Assembly: GCA_015680685.1 (NCBI GenBank)
Contig: MNCI01010481.1
Span: 92,800 to 156,799, forward strand
From: Gnetum montanum
Taxonomy: Eukaryota; Streptophyta; Gnetopsida; Gnetales; Gnetaceae
Length of the DNA: 64,000 bases
Reading direction: 5' to 3'
Part shown: positions 33,552 through 46,269 of the stretch, piece by piece
Numbering within the stretch: position 1 is the first letter of the stretch
Layout of the letters: each line of letters begins with the position of its first letter
Made by a program: the position numbers and the translations under genes
Notes under the pieces: generated by a model
What the model was told of the DNA's origin: nothing
The model's database searches: none
Seen by the model: only the letters and a program-made list of their open reading frames with translations

Positions 33552-35601
33552 CTATTGATATTGCTCACTTGGTTGTGGTGGAGTTCCACTTGGATAATAT
33601 GTTAAGGGTTGGTGAAATTGTCTTGGGTTACCTTGGGGATAAGATAACCTTCTGGGTGTTTGCCTTCTATTTAATTGTGGGTTAAGTGCATACATCCCAA
33701 ACTCCTGCAGATGTGAGATTACAAGGCAACATCCCTTAGGATGGTCATATTGACATATCTCACATCCACTATCATTATCTGTATCTGAATCCACAACTTC
33801 TTCAATGATGGCAACTTTGCCCTTACCCTTGTTGCGTGCATATTCTTCTTCTCTCTTTTTTTCTCTTTTCTTGTTCACTACCTTACTCTTTAGACTCCTC
33901 TACTATTTGGAGAATGGTTTGAAATCTATTATCTAGGAAGTCCCAAATTTGGTTGACCTTTGCTGATACTTCCAATGCCAGCTTTTGAATAAGCAAAGTT
34001 TTCCTATTCATCATCTCTTCAAGTGGTGACTCTTCTTCATCCTCATAAAATCTTACTCTCGTTTTTTAGAGGAAATGATCTATGTTATATTCCTCCACGC
34101 TTTCTCTTCTCCTTAGCTCACCTTCCTCTTTGGCGACTTGCTCCAATTACCTTTGTACTTGATGGGTCCTAAGCTCAAATATCCTTCCTTGGGCATATGT
34201 CCCAAGGGTTCTTCACATTTCATGCCTAAGCCCATCTACGAGATGGTGTAGTTGATCCCTCTGCAAATAACCATGGCTAGGACAACGATGTAATAGTGCA
34301 TAATATTGGCCCATGGTAGCATCCAAGGGTTCATGCCTTCCTTGTTTCCATTCTTGGATTTGCTTTCGTAGGTTGGACACTTGGGAGTACATTTGGTACT
34401 TATTGTTGAACAATTCTAACATGGTACTTCACCTATGAATGGATTCTAATTCTAAGGACTAGTACCAGCTCTCTGCTTCGTTAACTAGTGTCTGAGGAAA
34501 CAACTTTAATTTTTGCCATTCATTTTCTATGTTTTGTAAGGCACATGCGTCATGGAATGCTTGTAGATGATTTTGAGGATCAGCGTTGTATCCCCCTTCA
34601 AATCGTGAGATGTTGTTCATGTCTAATCTTTTGATCCTATTATCTTTTTGGTGCCTTGTTGGGATTCTAATAGCCTTAGTTATGTCTAGCATACTTCAAG
34701 TAGCAAGTAGCGGTTCATCGTGATTGTCCCTTTTGTGGTGTCTATGATGCCTATGTTGTTCACTACTCTCCCTTCTTCTGTGTTGTGATTCTCTAGAATT
34801 CCCTTATCCCCTTTCTTGATTGTTTCATCTGTGCTCTCTGTTCCGCTTACTATTATCCTCATGGTCTTTTTCTTTATGACTACGTTTGGCTCCTAAAGGG
34901 GAGGATGAAGGAGATGATGAAGGTGAAGAAGAAGGAGGATCATCACCATGATGGTGCCTACAACCGTCTCTTCGGTGGTCATGGCCTCGCTCACTGTTAC
35001 GATTAACATGTCCATCTTTATCATGCGTGTGTGTTCCTTTGTCAAATCCTTTGTGTCCATTGATATCTGAACCTGGGTTATGGATGGTGAAATGAAGGTT
35101 TTGATACATAACCCCTTAACCAAAGTCAACAGGAGGAACATCGTTTCATGGAAAACCTCTTGAAGCAGGTTCACCACCCTCATTTTCACTTATAACATGT
35201 GGGACATTCCGAGACAACTTCCCCTTCATGAATTCATGACGTCTCTCCTGTTGTAAGTTCCTTTGATGTTGTGCCTCTGTGGGTTGGTACTCTCTCGAGT
35301 CATGATCATGCACAATGTGCTCTACTTGTAAGTGCTGCATACCAATTCATCTAAGATCATGAAGAAGCATGCCTGGGACTGAGTAATTAAGAGGTAACAC
35401 TATGTTACCTTCTAAATCTCGCCAATGCAATTGTTCATCCTGATGAAGGATAAAGGTAAATTTTGGTACATATTCATCAAGATGAACATATACCACACAG
35501 AATTGTTGAGGGATTAGCAGATTATCATGTGTACTATGCCTCCGATTGTTCCCTGTATCAAACCTAGGTAGTGAAACACTTTTGTACGAAGAAGGAGACA
35601 T
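33552..35601 (-). pseudogene. gag of element D
   Basis: It starts MSPSSYKSVSLPRF at 35601. FTFILHQDEQLHWRDLEGN follows, then a Ser/Asp/His-rich low-complexity stretch (about 34830-35110). The capsid-like block LDMNNISRFEGGYNADP begins near 34640. Other pieces are GLRHEM (34213), a charged linker and a knuckle-like CEICQYDHPKGCC near 33765. Several frameshifts and stops separate them. The knuckle spacing (CX2CX3HX3C) is shorter than the canonical CX2CX4HX4C. Confidence 0.85.
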
Positions 35602-35726
35602 GATTGTCTATTCAATGTGCAATGTATTGTATATTATTATTTTTTTTTTCTATAACCAATCCTAAGGGTTCGTTCGAATGATGAGAGAGATTTCCTAAGT
35701 TCTAATTAGCGCACAATCAAGAAAGT

Positions 35727-35743
35727 TCCCAACAACGGTGCCA
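35727..35743 (-). promoter_or_regulatory. tRNA-Asp primer-binding site, element D
   Basis: The minus strand reads TGGCACCGTTGTTGGGA, close to the tRNA-Asp complement TGGCGCCGTTGCCGGGGA. Confidence 0.85.
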
Positions 35744-35744
35744 A

Positions 35745-36609
35745 TGATGAGTGGCTAGGTATCCCTACAGTCAACCATATGAATACGAGCATCCATGCAC
35801 AATCCGGTCGAATTCCAAGGACTAAGTGCTTATGTGCTTTTGTGGACCAAGGATGGGTTAGTTAATCATTGTCTTCCCAAGCTTACTTGTATAGCACGAT
35901 TGTATGGTTAAGTAAACTTGAGGTATATGAGTTTTTATATTTTTATGTTTTATGGCCTGGTGCTAAAAAGGGAGGAGAGAGATAACTAAGTAACCAATTT
36001 AATGTAACTACTCAACTATGCTTTAACTAGTCCTAACACCAGCATCCATTCTCACTTACCGTACACATCTTGAACTGATGGAACATTGTTGGGATTACCA
36101 AACACTAATCGTTACTGAGTTACCAAGCGTTACACACATGCTCGAAGTAATCGTACTGAGTGTGCTTACTTATGAAAGTTATAGGGTTAGAGAGAGAGAA
36201 CATTAAGTAACTAAGGAAAGCATTAAATAACTATAATTCACATTAATTAATATATTCTAGATGTTGCAAGGTTTTTTAAAAAGTTCATCTTTATTGCTGT
36301 ACACAAGGTATGCTCAGGTACATAATGCTTGAATGAGGATCTGTTCACTTTATGACTCCTACTGCAGGCACACAGAAATAATTCTAATTCTAAGAGGGAG
36401 AAAAGGCAAGAGTTCAAGTAAGGGTCTAACTAATCTCCTCCAAACCAAGTGCACCCACCTCTTATTTATAGGTAATGAGGTAGGTCATGATATCGGATGC
36501 CCGATATCGCTTGGAAGGCCCGAATATCATGTACCTAATATTGTGGATGTGATATCATGTACTTGATATCACGGACACGATATTGCAGTCCTGATATCGT
36601 GGCTCATCA
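35745..36609 (-). repeat. 5' LTR of element D
   Basis: Ends are TGATGAG and CTCATCA. On the minus strand it has a GATATC palindrome array (36488-36605), a TATA box, and AATAAA on the R side. Frames inside it (about 36333-36805) are not genes. Confidence 0.95.
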
Positions 36610-36614
36610 CTTTT

Positions 36615-38881
36615 TATGTGACTATCCTATTTTATTGTGGATTTTGGACACTTTCTTTCTACTTTTTGGTTTTTCATTATTCTTTCATGATTTTAATTAC
36701 TATTGTGAGGTTCTGCCAAATTTTCTCAATTTAGGCTTTTTTTATATGAAGATTTGTATTGTAATCTTATCCAGATCATTTTCTATCTTTTGGGTGAATT
36801 TTTGAAATTATAGAAACTTTGTCAATTTGCTTCTTAGATATTTTAAGATTATTTTCAATCAACTCTTGATATAAACAAATTCTATGAGAATTTTTATGGA
36901 ACTTTGGCTAATATAGATTTTTGACTATTCTGGATATCTTTTGGACTTTTAGAATAAAATAATAATATTCATGTGATAGATTTTGCTTAGTTAGTAGTGG
37001 GAACCATGAATCTTTTAAATGCACATATTTGTGTGCAGTAGTTGAGTGTTCTTTAGTGAAACCCAGTCCATGAGAACAAGGGTTTAGATAGATTTCTTAC
37101 CTTGGATTTTGATTTGTAAGTTCATGTGAAGTTGGGAAACTAGTTGAGACCATGGCACTAAGCAGTTGAGTTTAGTGGTATGTGGTGAGGCATAATCAAG
37201 ATCTATCCTTTCAATGATACATGTACCTCAATCATTGAGGATGTTAATAGTGAGCCTATTTCCAATACCAACCATAAGTGGCTTTTTTTGGAATCATGAG
37301 CATAAATTGATGATAGTAATGAGGCTATTCTAAGACTTGTCAATGTATTCCTTTGGCAATGAGGATAACCAATAACTAGCCTTCAAAGATGTCTGGATAA
37401 AATTTGTGATACCTTTAGGCATTAAATAATTAAAAGGATAATCCAATGATAGTAGTGAGGATTCAAAGACTTGTCAATATATTCTTTTAGTAGTGAGGAT
37501 AACCAAGAGCTAACTTTTGAAGATGCTTGGATAAAATATATATTCTTTCAATTTTGAACTTTTTTTTGGATTTTTTGAAAATTTGTGGCATTTCTGGACT
37601 TTGAAAAATTTTGAATATTTTATCAAAAACCTTTAGCTAGCATGTATCCTAAGACATTAATCCAAAACCCTTATGCTCCATGAAAAGGAAAATAAAATAA
37701 TCTTTCTTATTTGAGAGGTCTCTGACACCTCCTGTATTTTGATGCAAGGAGCCTAGAGTAGCCATGGAAACATTGGAAAAGGGAAATGGGACGAAAGTTA
37801 GATCAATTTTATACAAGATGGATGCTTTATACTTGAAAAAGAATTTTTGTAAAATAATAATCCTGTATACTTTTTGAATGCTTGAGCCATGTACCAATTT
37901 TGTGAATAAATAATAAATTATGATAAATATAAAATTTTCATAGTGACATTGCAAGGGTCATTTTCCCTTTTAGTGTATGTTATATGTTCAAGAAAAACTA
38001 ATATTGTTTATTATATATTTATATTTAATTTAATTTTTATTTTGAATTTCATTATTTAATTTGGTGGACTTCAAACATGAATTTCTTTATTTCTAGATGT
38101 TGATTAAGGTGAAACAAATGTCTTAGAATTATTATTTTGCATATAATTTTACGTTGTAACTACTAATATTTTTTAAAACTTGCATTTTTGTGGCTATGCT
38201 AATTTTCATTTTTCTATAAATTAATTTTATCTAATTATTTATGCTAGTAGTAAGAAATATTGTTGTGTTGTGTTGCTTTATTGTATTTATGCTTCTAATT
38301 AATAATTTCTATCTATTTTACAACTTCCTTTTGAATTAGTTAATCAAGGTTAAATCCATATTATTGGGGTTTCGTAGCATTTCTATTAATTATTTATAGG
38401 ACTTTATAAATAATTAATATGCATATTACATAGAAGCTCTCTATATATCTTTCACTTTCCTTATCTAAAAGTGCAATGATAATTGTATTTACCAGGCCTT
38501 ATTAAATTTTTTATAAGCAAAATCATTCTTTATAATAAACTCATGAGCAACTTTAAAAATAAAAGGAAAAAAAATATTACATCCATTCAAAAAATATTTT
38601 AAAAAGCTTGATGCAAACTATTGTCAAATTTAAATAATTCTCAAGATTAGAAATTAATTTTTTTAAATTCCTTTTTCTCATTCTTTTTAAACCACAGAGG
38701 CTAGAAGCTTCTTTCTAAGTAATCCATCTATCATGCATATGTAAATAAAAAACTGCAGTGATATCAAATTTCCTCCAAGTGATACATAATCTAGATACAT
38801 TAGTAGCCTAAGCTCCTTCATTAAAAGGAAGCCACCATGGACTAATTTAATTAAGCATATCTTCTTAAACTATAATATAAT
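36615..38881. other. No gene recognised; contains a 136-bp tandem duplication
   Basis: AT-rich DNA lies between elements D and C. The only structure seen is a two-copy tandem repeat at 37311-37540. Short frames (for example 37649-37954, minus) match nothing I know. Confidence 0.4.
37311..37540. repeat. Two-copy tandem repeat, period about 136 bp
   Basis: Unit 1 (37311-37405) and unit 2 (37447-37540) share gatagta-tgagg, aagacttgtcaat, tgaggataaccaa and ggataaaat in order, with about 15-20% differences by eye. Confidence 0.7.
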
Positions 38882-39773
38882 TGATGATGTGTATTTTTTC
38901 TAGCTCCAATATCGGATATTCAATATTGGAGCCTTGATATCAGATACCCAATATTGGGGGCTCAGAAGTGATGTTGGATATCCAATGTCATAGGATGTGT
39001 GCCAGCCTATAAATATAGCGCTTAGGCGCACGATTTAGAGTAGTCTTTATCATAGAGTAGTAGAGATCTTGTAGTTTTTCTTCCCCAGAGTTGGAATATT
39101 TTCCCAAAGTGCCCACAATAGGAGCCATTGAGTGTATGAATCTTTATTCAAGCATTGTTGTACCTAAGCACAGTAGTCTGTGCAGAAATAAAGACAAACT
39201 TTCTAATAAACCTTATAGCATTTTTGGCTAGATTAAATATTTCCTTCATGCATTTAATGTTTTAAAGCAATTTTATTTAATTCTTTTAGGTAATTAAGCT
39301 AATTAAGGAATTAAGCTAGCTAGGTTAAATAGCAATTAATTAAGCCCATAAGTACAACTACTTTGAATATGCGAATGATGCTTGGTGATGCTAGTGATGC
39401 TTAACATTTGGTAATCCAACAATGTTATATGTGTTGAGGATGTGTACGGAAAGTGGGACCAGATGCTTATGTTAGGATTAGTTAGTTGGTTAGATTAAGT
39501 TAGCAATTAAATTACCTCATTTCTTTCATCCTTTATTTTAAGCACTCAAAATGTAAAACATAAAAATAATAAAAATCATATGCCTTGATTACACTTAACT
39601 ATACCTTTGTATATCACAAGTACAATTGGGAAGACAATGAATGACTATTAGGACAGGTTCATTTCCTAAAGGCTAATGTACTGGAAGATATAGAGTCTAC
39701 GAAATTCAACTAGATTGCACATGAATGCTTAGTGATTCATATGGTTGAGTGTAGGGGTATTTGCTACTCATCA
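38882..39773 (+). repeat. 5' LTR of element C
   Basis: It starts TGATGATG (3 bases uncertain) and ends CTCATCA. It has GATATC-type palindromes (38905-38990), TATAAATA near 39011, and AATAAA near 39187. Confidence 0.85.
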
Positions 39774-39774
39774 T

Positions 39775-39790
39775 TAGTGCCATTGTCGAG
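39775..39790 (+). promoter_or_regulatory. tRNA-Asp primer-binding site, element C
   Basis: It reads tagtgccattgtcgag, a degenerate match to TGGCGCCGTTGCCGGG placed directly after the LTR. Confidence 0.7.
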
Positions 39791-39848
39791 AGCTCTTTTT
39801 AGTTGAAACATGTGCTATCTAGGCATAGTGAATTATTAACATCATTGG

Positions 39849-42230
39849 ATGAACCCTAAGGTCAAAAATCATTATAAAAATAAATATAATAACTTAAGCA
39901 CACTGATAAATTATTCTAATTGCAAAATATCTTCTTTTTACAAGCATGATGATACTAAACTGCCAGTGCCTCAAGAATGTAGGGTGGTATATACTCATCT
40001 AAATGAGTATGTGCCTAACTTCACCTTCATCCTACATTAGGATGAACAATTGCAGTGGTGAGATATGGAGGGAAACATTATAATGCCTCTTGATTGATCT
40101 ATGCCTAGGTTGTTGGTCCAAACTCTTAGGAGATTAGGCATCTAGGATTTTCAAGAAGAGTATGTTGTGCATGAGCATGACTATTGGGACTACCATCCCA
40201 GTGAAACACAATGCATGAGATATTGACACCAAGAGAAACACCATGAGGCTATGAAGGGAAAACAATTCACTAATCCCTTATTCCTACTGAACCAAAATGA
40301 CAATGAGGATCCTCCCTCTAGGGGTTATCAACATGAAGACTCTCCACCCCTTGATATTGTTGAAGGGGGTGTGAACCTGAATCTGTAGTCCACTATCAAT
40401 AATCTAGGTTCAGGCAAAAGTGGGAGTCAAAGTAGGTACCCAAGAAAGCATCAAGATGACAAGAAAGTTGATGAACATGGCTATGACAAGCATAGAGGTG
40501 GTGGTAGAGACCATTGTGATGGTAGTCCTTCTCCCTCTTTGGCCTCTTCATCTGCATCTTCTTCTTTCTCTTCTAGTTCTAACAGATGCCATAGGAACAA
40601 TAACCATGATGAAGGTGAACATCAAGACAATAATGATAATCGTAGAGATTGCCATGAACAAAGGGATAGTAGAGGACATCATAGGCATCATCGAAATAAT
40701 GTTGATGATGAGCCTTTCCTTGCCACTCAAAACATGTTGAACATTGCAAAGGCAGTAAAAATTCCAACCAAGCATGTGAAAGATAGTCAGATCAAGCAAC
40801 TTGACATGAATAATATCCCCAGATTTGAGGGGGGATATAACTTTGATCCACAAATACATCTCAAATCTTTTCACAATGCTTATGCCTTAAATAATATTGA
40901 AAATGATTGGTAAAAATTAAAGCTATTTCCCAAGACAATCATTAAGGAAGTAAAAAACATGTATTGGTTCTTGAAGCTAGAATCCATCCATAGGTGGAGT
41001 ACAATGCTAGAGCTATTCAATGAAAAATATTAGATGTACTCCCAAGTGTCTAATCTAAAAAGGAAAATTCAATGATGGAAGCAAGGAATGCATGAACCCT
41101 TGGACGTTGCCATGGGAAAATACTATTCTCTCATATATCAATGCCCTGGCCATGGTTATTCTTAGCGGGAACAACTTCGCCACATCATAGATGGACTTAG
41201 ATAAAAAATGAGAAGAACTCTTAGGATCTATGCTCAAGGGAGATTGTCAGAATTAAGAGCCTATCAGATCCAAAGGCTGATAGAGCAGGTAGTAAGAAAA
41301 GGAAACCTAAGAAAACAAGAAAGTGTAGAAGAATATAATAGAAATCCTTCCATCAAAAAGAGGGAAGACCGCTTCTGTGATAGTGAGGAGGAGTCACCAC
41401 TTAATGAGGTATTGAATAGAAAGACCTTATTGGTCCAAAAATCTATGTCTAAAATTTCAGCCAAGGTAGATAAAATGTGGGATTCATTGGATAAAAAATT
41501 TCCAACTTCTATAAAAATCATAGAAGAATTAAAAGAGTAAAGTAGTGATCATGATCATAGGAGGTGGAAAGAAGCTGAACATGCCTACCAAAGGGGCAAG
41601 GAAAAAGTTATTACAATAGAAAAAGTTGTGGAGATTGAATTAGAAAATGATGATGGGTGTGACATCTACTATTATGAACATCCTAGGGGATGTTTTTCCA
41701 TTGTGTCACACTTACACATATCTAGAGTGTATGTGCTAAATCCTAGATTGGCAAGGAGGTAGGGACCCAGAAGATTGCCTTATACTTAAGGAAACCCTAG
41801 GTAGTTCCACCAACAATAAACCTACTATCCAAGAGAACTCCACCACAATCGTATGAGCAGTACTAGCAGTGGCAAAACCTATAATTGTGGGGGATGTCAC
41901 CACCAAAGTAGTAGTATCCTTATTGGCAACTTGATCCATATGGATCCTATGTTTAGCAACCCATTTCTCCATGTGATTCTTCCAATCATGCCACCTTCCA
42001 ACATCAATACTTCCCTCCAGAGTATTAAAGAACTCATTCTTCATCTACTAGAGGGGAAAGCTTATATCCCGATCATCCTTCTCATCCTTATTTTATGTGT
42101 CCCTCCATCCTCAACCTAGTTACCATTCGCTCCTTCAATGCAAGTACAAATTCTACCTCAGCCACAACAATGTAATGCAATGAGGGTTGTTAACTTACAG
42201 TTGGATCCTTAGCCAAGTGGTTCAAAAACT
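39849..42230 (+). pseudogene. gag remnant of element C
   Basis: It contains YVPNFTFILH-x-DEQLQW (about 40005-40055), a serine-rich stretch (about 40540-40580), LDMNNIPRFEGGYNFDP near 40800, and GRLSELRAYQIQRLIEQV (about 41240). A knuckle reads CDIYYYEHPRGCF near 41660, where the second cysteine is replaced. Many stops lie at glutamine positions. It is homologous to gag in A, D, E and G. Confidence 0.8.
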
Positions 42231-42368
42231 AGATCATGAAAAAGACCTTTCTTTTGAGCTAATAGCCCAACTAAACCCTCACATACACCTACAACTAGCA
42301 ACCATACTTCTCCATCTCCCTTTGCATCTAATTCCTTTGAATCCCCTACAAACCAAACACCTCCCAAA

Positions 42369-42800
42369 GTGCATATTGTTATGTTAACTCATGCGATAAC
42401 TAATTGGATAAAGGTTGGCCACCTTCCCAAGAAACTATCTGATCCTGGAAGTCCCCTTATTTACCTTCAAATCACTAGGAATGAGCCTTGCAAGGCTCTT
42501 ATGGATTCAAGTTCTAATGTTAATCTGATTTCCCATGAGATGTATAAAACCTAGAACCTACCTCCACTCAAGAAAAGCAACATTTGTCTCAAGTTGGCTG
42601 ATCAACCCATCATTGTTTTCTTGGGATTGGTGGAGGACATTATCACCACCATTTGTGAATGGTCCTACCCTACCAATTTCCTAGTGATTTAAGTGGACAA
42701 TTACAAGAGGAACTTTCCAATCATCATGGTAAGGGCTTGGCTAAGCATTGTTGATGCACAATTAGGGATCCAAGATCTTTCCCGTGAAATCTCTAAAGAA
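42369..42800 (+). pseudogene. Aspartic protease remnant of element C
   Basis: It reads AITNWIKVGHLPKKL, then CKALMDSSSNVNLISHEMYK. The active-site DSG is DSS. A later IIMVRAWLSIVDA has lost the first glycine of IIMGR. It is inactive by sequence. Confidence 0.8.
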
Positions 42801-43089
42801 AATACATTCAAAAACATCTAGAGAAAGAAAGTTTCATGCATCACGTAAAATGATACATGGTGCAACTATGTGCAGAAACTATGAGATGTTAATAGTGTAT
42901 CTATCAAAACATGTAGTCAATGTTATGATATATTTGAAATTCAAAAGTGCTTGTATGCAACAACCACAAAGCAAGAGGGCACCCAGTGGCTAATAGCTTA
43001 TCTTGGAAGTATTGCACTTTGCATGGAACCTTTTAAGAGCCTAACATGTGCCTACATGAAAGGCATGAATGAACTAGAGAAAGTTCATT

Positions 43090-44110
43090 GTTAACTATCC
43101 ATTGACCAAATTGATGATACTAATTGGGGAGAGTTGGAAATTCTTGAAAATTTTAAACAAGAGCCCTTTGAGTTGAAAACTCTACCTACTGGTATGGAAT
43201 ATGCATTCTTTAAAGATGGGAAGCTGGTAATTATCAATGCAAATCCTTCTCCTAAACAAAAAGAGATGCTGCTGAATGTGGTTAATAGATGGCCAACAGC
43301 ATTTACTTGGTCATATCATGAACTCACAAGGATTGATCCTAGAATATTCTAGCATCATATTTACATTGATCTAGCCATGAAGTCAAGGAGACAACTATAG
43401 TAGCGATTGAATCTCAAATTGAAGCAAATCATCAAAGAGGAAATCGAACAACTCTTCAAGATAGGGTTTATCTATCCCATTGCAAATAGTGAGTGGGTTA
43501 GCCCACTTGCGATTATGCCAAAGAAAGGTAGCAAGTGGTAGGTCTACATCAACTTTTAGCTATTGAATCTAGCAACATTCAAAGAGCACTTTTCATTGTC
43601 ATTTTTGGATCTGGTGTTGGACACCATTTCCAGGCAATGCTATTACAATTTTCTAGATGGTTATAGTGGCTATAACCAAATCCAGATTGCACTAGAGAAT
43701 CAAGCCAAAACAACATTCACAAGTCCATGGGGGACTTTTCCATATTAAAAGATGCCTTTTGGCCTGTGCAATGCCTTTGCCACATTCCAATACTTGGTCT
43801 TGAGTATTTTTCAATAGCAAATTAGTAATAGGGTAAAAGTCTTCATGGATGACTTCTCCACCTATGGTGCTACATTTGAGCAATTCCTAGAGTATCTTGA
43901 GCAAGCTCTCAAAAGATGTGTGGAGAACAACCTTTAGCTCAGTTGGCAAAAGAGCCATTTGATGATCTAGGAGGGCATTGTGTTGGGGCACAAAATTTCA
44001 CAAGCAAGAATTGAGATAGATCTTAAAATGATTAGGTTCATCCAAGGGATTACCCATCAACTAGAAACTATAAAAGATGTCTAGTCATTCCTTGAACACA
44101 CTGGTTAGTA
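43090..44110 (+). pseudogene. Reverse transcriptase remnant of element C
   Basis: Blocks in order are LPTGMEYAFFKDGKLVI, FIYPIANSEWVSPLAIMPKK, DGYSGYNQIQIALENQAKTT, and the catalytic box VFMDDFSTYG near 43840. FMDD is intact here, unlike in A and E. Stops interrupt between blocks, for instance in the KWxVxIxFxLLN segment. It is non-coding as a whole. Confidence 0.85.
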
Positions 44111-44239
44111 TTGAAGATTCATAGAGAATTTCTCTAAGATCGCAAAACTGTTGGTCAAGCTAACAAAGAAAGATGCGTCATTTATTTTGACCAAGAAATG
44201 TGAAAATGCATTCTGACAACTGAAGAAGAAACTCATAGA

Positions 44240-44820
44240 AAATCTAATTCTATGAGCACCAGACTGGTCCAAACCATTTCGTGTTATGACGAATGCATCA
44301 AATTATGCCTTGGGGATTATCCTTACATAGTTGGATGACAAGAAACATTCATATCACACCCACTATGCAAGCTAAAGCATTGTGGGTGCACAACTGAATT
44401 ACACCATAATAGAGAAGGAACTAATGGTGATGGTGTATGCTCTAGAGAAGTTTAGACACAATGTGGTTGGATACAACGTGTTCGTGCACATGGACCATAA
44501 TGCAATTCACTTCCTAATGAATAAGCCAATGGTGAGCTCCTGTGTCATACAATGGCTGGTGATCTTGCAAAACTTTGATCTTATAGTGGTAGATCGAAAG
44601 AAAATTGAGAATGTGATTGCTAACCACTTGTCTTGGTTGAGATAGGACAACAAAGAGGAGGAAAGCCCACTGTTTGATCAATTTCTTGATAAACTCCTCT
44701 TTGCTAGGGCTATAACTAAATAATTGCCCAGTGAGCCTAAATGGTACAATGGCATTATCACCTATCTTCTCACTCAAGAAATGTCACAAGAGCTAGACCA
44801 TCGAAAGAAATAATAGTTTC
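44240..44820 (+). pseudogene. RNase H remnant of element C
   Basis: It reads LNYTIIEKELMVMVYALEKF, then VHMDHNAIHFLMNKP, in which the MDH aspartate is present. IVDRKKIENVIANHLSWLR-like text and the connection segment up to TYLLTQEM follow. It is open from 44382 to 44645. Confidence 0.8.
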
Positions 44821-46060
44821 TTCACTGGGTGAAATGCTTTATGGAGATCAACAAGCATTTCTGCAAGCTATGCACTAATGCCCTAGTTCATTGGTGTATC
44901 CCTAATGCTAATCAAATGCATGTTCTCTAGGATGCTCATGAGGGTCCTTGTGGGGGCCACTATGCTAGGAGACACATGACCATTAAGATCCTAATGGTAG
45001 GGTATTGCTAGCCAACACTTTTCAAGGATGTCCATCAATTTGTTAGCTCTTGTGAGCATTGCCAGCACAATGGTGAAATGACTGCTCAAATGGAGGAACA
45101 TCAATAATGGATTAAACCACTAGAACCCTTTGAAATCTAGGGCATTGACTTCATGGGTCCCATCATACTCATGTCAAATGGAAAGGCGTACATCATAGTC
45201 ACTGTTAACTATTGTACAAAATGGGCAAAAGCAGTAGCCATGACTAACTGCACATCTTCTTCTACTACTTGGTTTGCACAATAGAATGTTGTAAATAGGG
45301 TTGGTATACCACATGCATTAATTTTTGATAATGAAACCCACTTTATAGGCACTACCTTTCGAAAGCTCATGCAACGCTTGGGGGTTGAGCATAAATTGAC
45401 AACACCTTATCATCCCCAAGTCAATGGTCAAGCTAAGGTTACAAATAGGGAAATCACTAAGATCTTAATGAGAACATTTAGTAAATAAAGGAAGAATTGA
45501 AGTACAAAACTCAATGATACCCTCTAGGCCTATTCCTTCACCTAGAAGCTCCCTATAGGCTCAATGAGTTTATGTATGAAAAATTGCCAACTCTTCCTAT
45601 TCAATCTGAGCTTCATACACTTTCAATAGCTTGTGACCTTGACCTTGACATAAGTCTAGCACAAAAAGAAAGATTAATGAATTTCAACCTACTAAAAGAA
45701 AATCAATTATTGGCCTTGTCATCTCATGAATTGCACAAGACATTTAACAAAAAGTACCATGACCTTAGAATTAAAAAAGTCAAATCTCAACTAGGAAATA
45801 AGGTCCTCTACTGGAATCCCACACATGTTCCATAATGAACCAGGTTTTAAACATTGTGGGAAGGCCATTATATTATTTTTGAAACCTTTTCTTCTAGGAC
45901 CATGTTGATCTATGAAACTAGAAGCTTAGATAAGAAACAACTAGTCAACATGCAAGAAATTAAACCTTTCCATGAGTATAAGGAAGCTAGTGTTCACAAC
46001 ACCTCCTCAGATGAACATCCACAATTGATTTCTTGGATCTCTTCCTTTTAACTTAGTCAT
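44820..46060 (+). pseudogene. Integrase and pol C terminus of element C
   Basis: The zinc region DAHEGPCGGHYARRHM...VSSCEHCQ is complete (HHCC). The core has GIDFMGPI and FDNETHF, but the glutamate motif reads GQAKVTNRE, so the DDE glutamate is K. The C-terminal block at 45572-46051 contains IACDLDLDISLAQKERLM, KVLYWNP and the GHYIIFETFSSRTML segment. Stops break it in at least six places. Confidence 0.85.
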
Positions 46061-46269
46061 GGGGGAGATGGCCATCCATGCTAATCATGTAATTGGCTTC
46101 TCAATTTTTCATCTTTTTGTTTTACACCTTGTTATTTTTACAACTTTTTGTTTTATGCTTTCTTTATCTTACACCTTTTTTTTTTTTTTTACTTTATTAA
46201 TTTTTTTCAATTTTCATTTTAGAACATCATTAGTACTATTTTTTTTGAATATTTTACAATTTCTAAAGC

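Larger units (their letters stand above)
27055..36609 (-). mobile_element. Complete Tat/Athila-type Ty3/gypsy element 'D'
   Basis: Two LTRs (27055-27850 and 35745-36609) flank a minus-strand body with primer-binding site, gag, protease, RT, RNase H, integrase, a 1.9 kb 3' zone and a polypurine tract. Flanking bases CTTTT (27050-27054 and 36610-36614) are a perfect 5-bp target duplication. It is the most complete copy here. Its protease keeps DSG, and its integrase keeps D, D and E, although stops break the polyprotein. A 104-base assembly gap (31702-31805) hides the RT catalytic region. The LTRs differ by indels and many transitions, so insertion is old. Confidence 0.95.
38882..46265 (+). mobile_element. 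Tat/Athila-type element 'C', 3' LTR missing
   Basis: The 5' LTR (38882-39773), primer-binding site, gag, protease, RT, RNase H, integrase and the start of the 3' zone lie in order on the plus strand. The element stops near 46265, shortly after the cttagtcatgggggagatgg block that follows pol in D and E. Beyond that, unrelated minus-strand sequence begins, so the 3' zone and 3' LTR are lost. The reading frame is broken throughout. Confidence 0.85.

Noticed and set aside
40539-40913. Serine-rich protein as a separate gene
   Set aside because: It is the low-complexity linker and capsid block of gag in element C, collinear with D, E and G.
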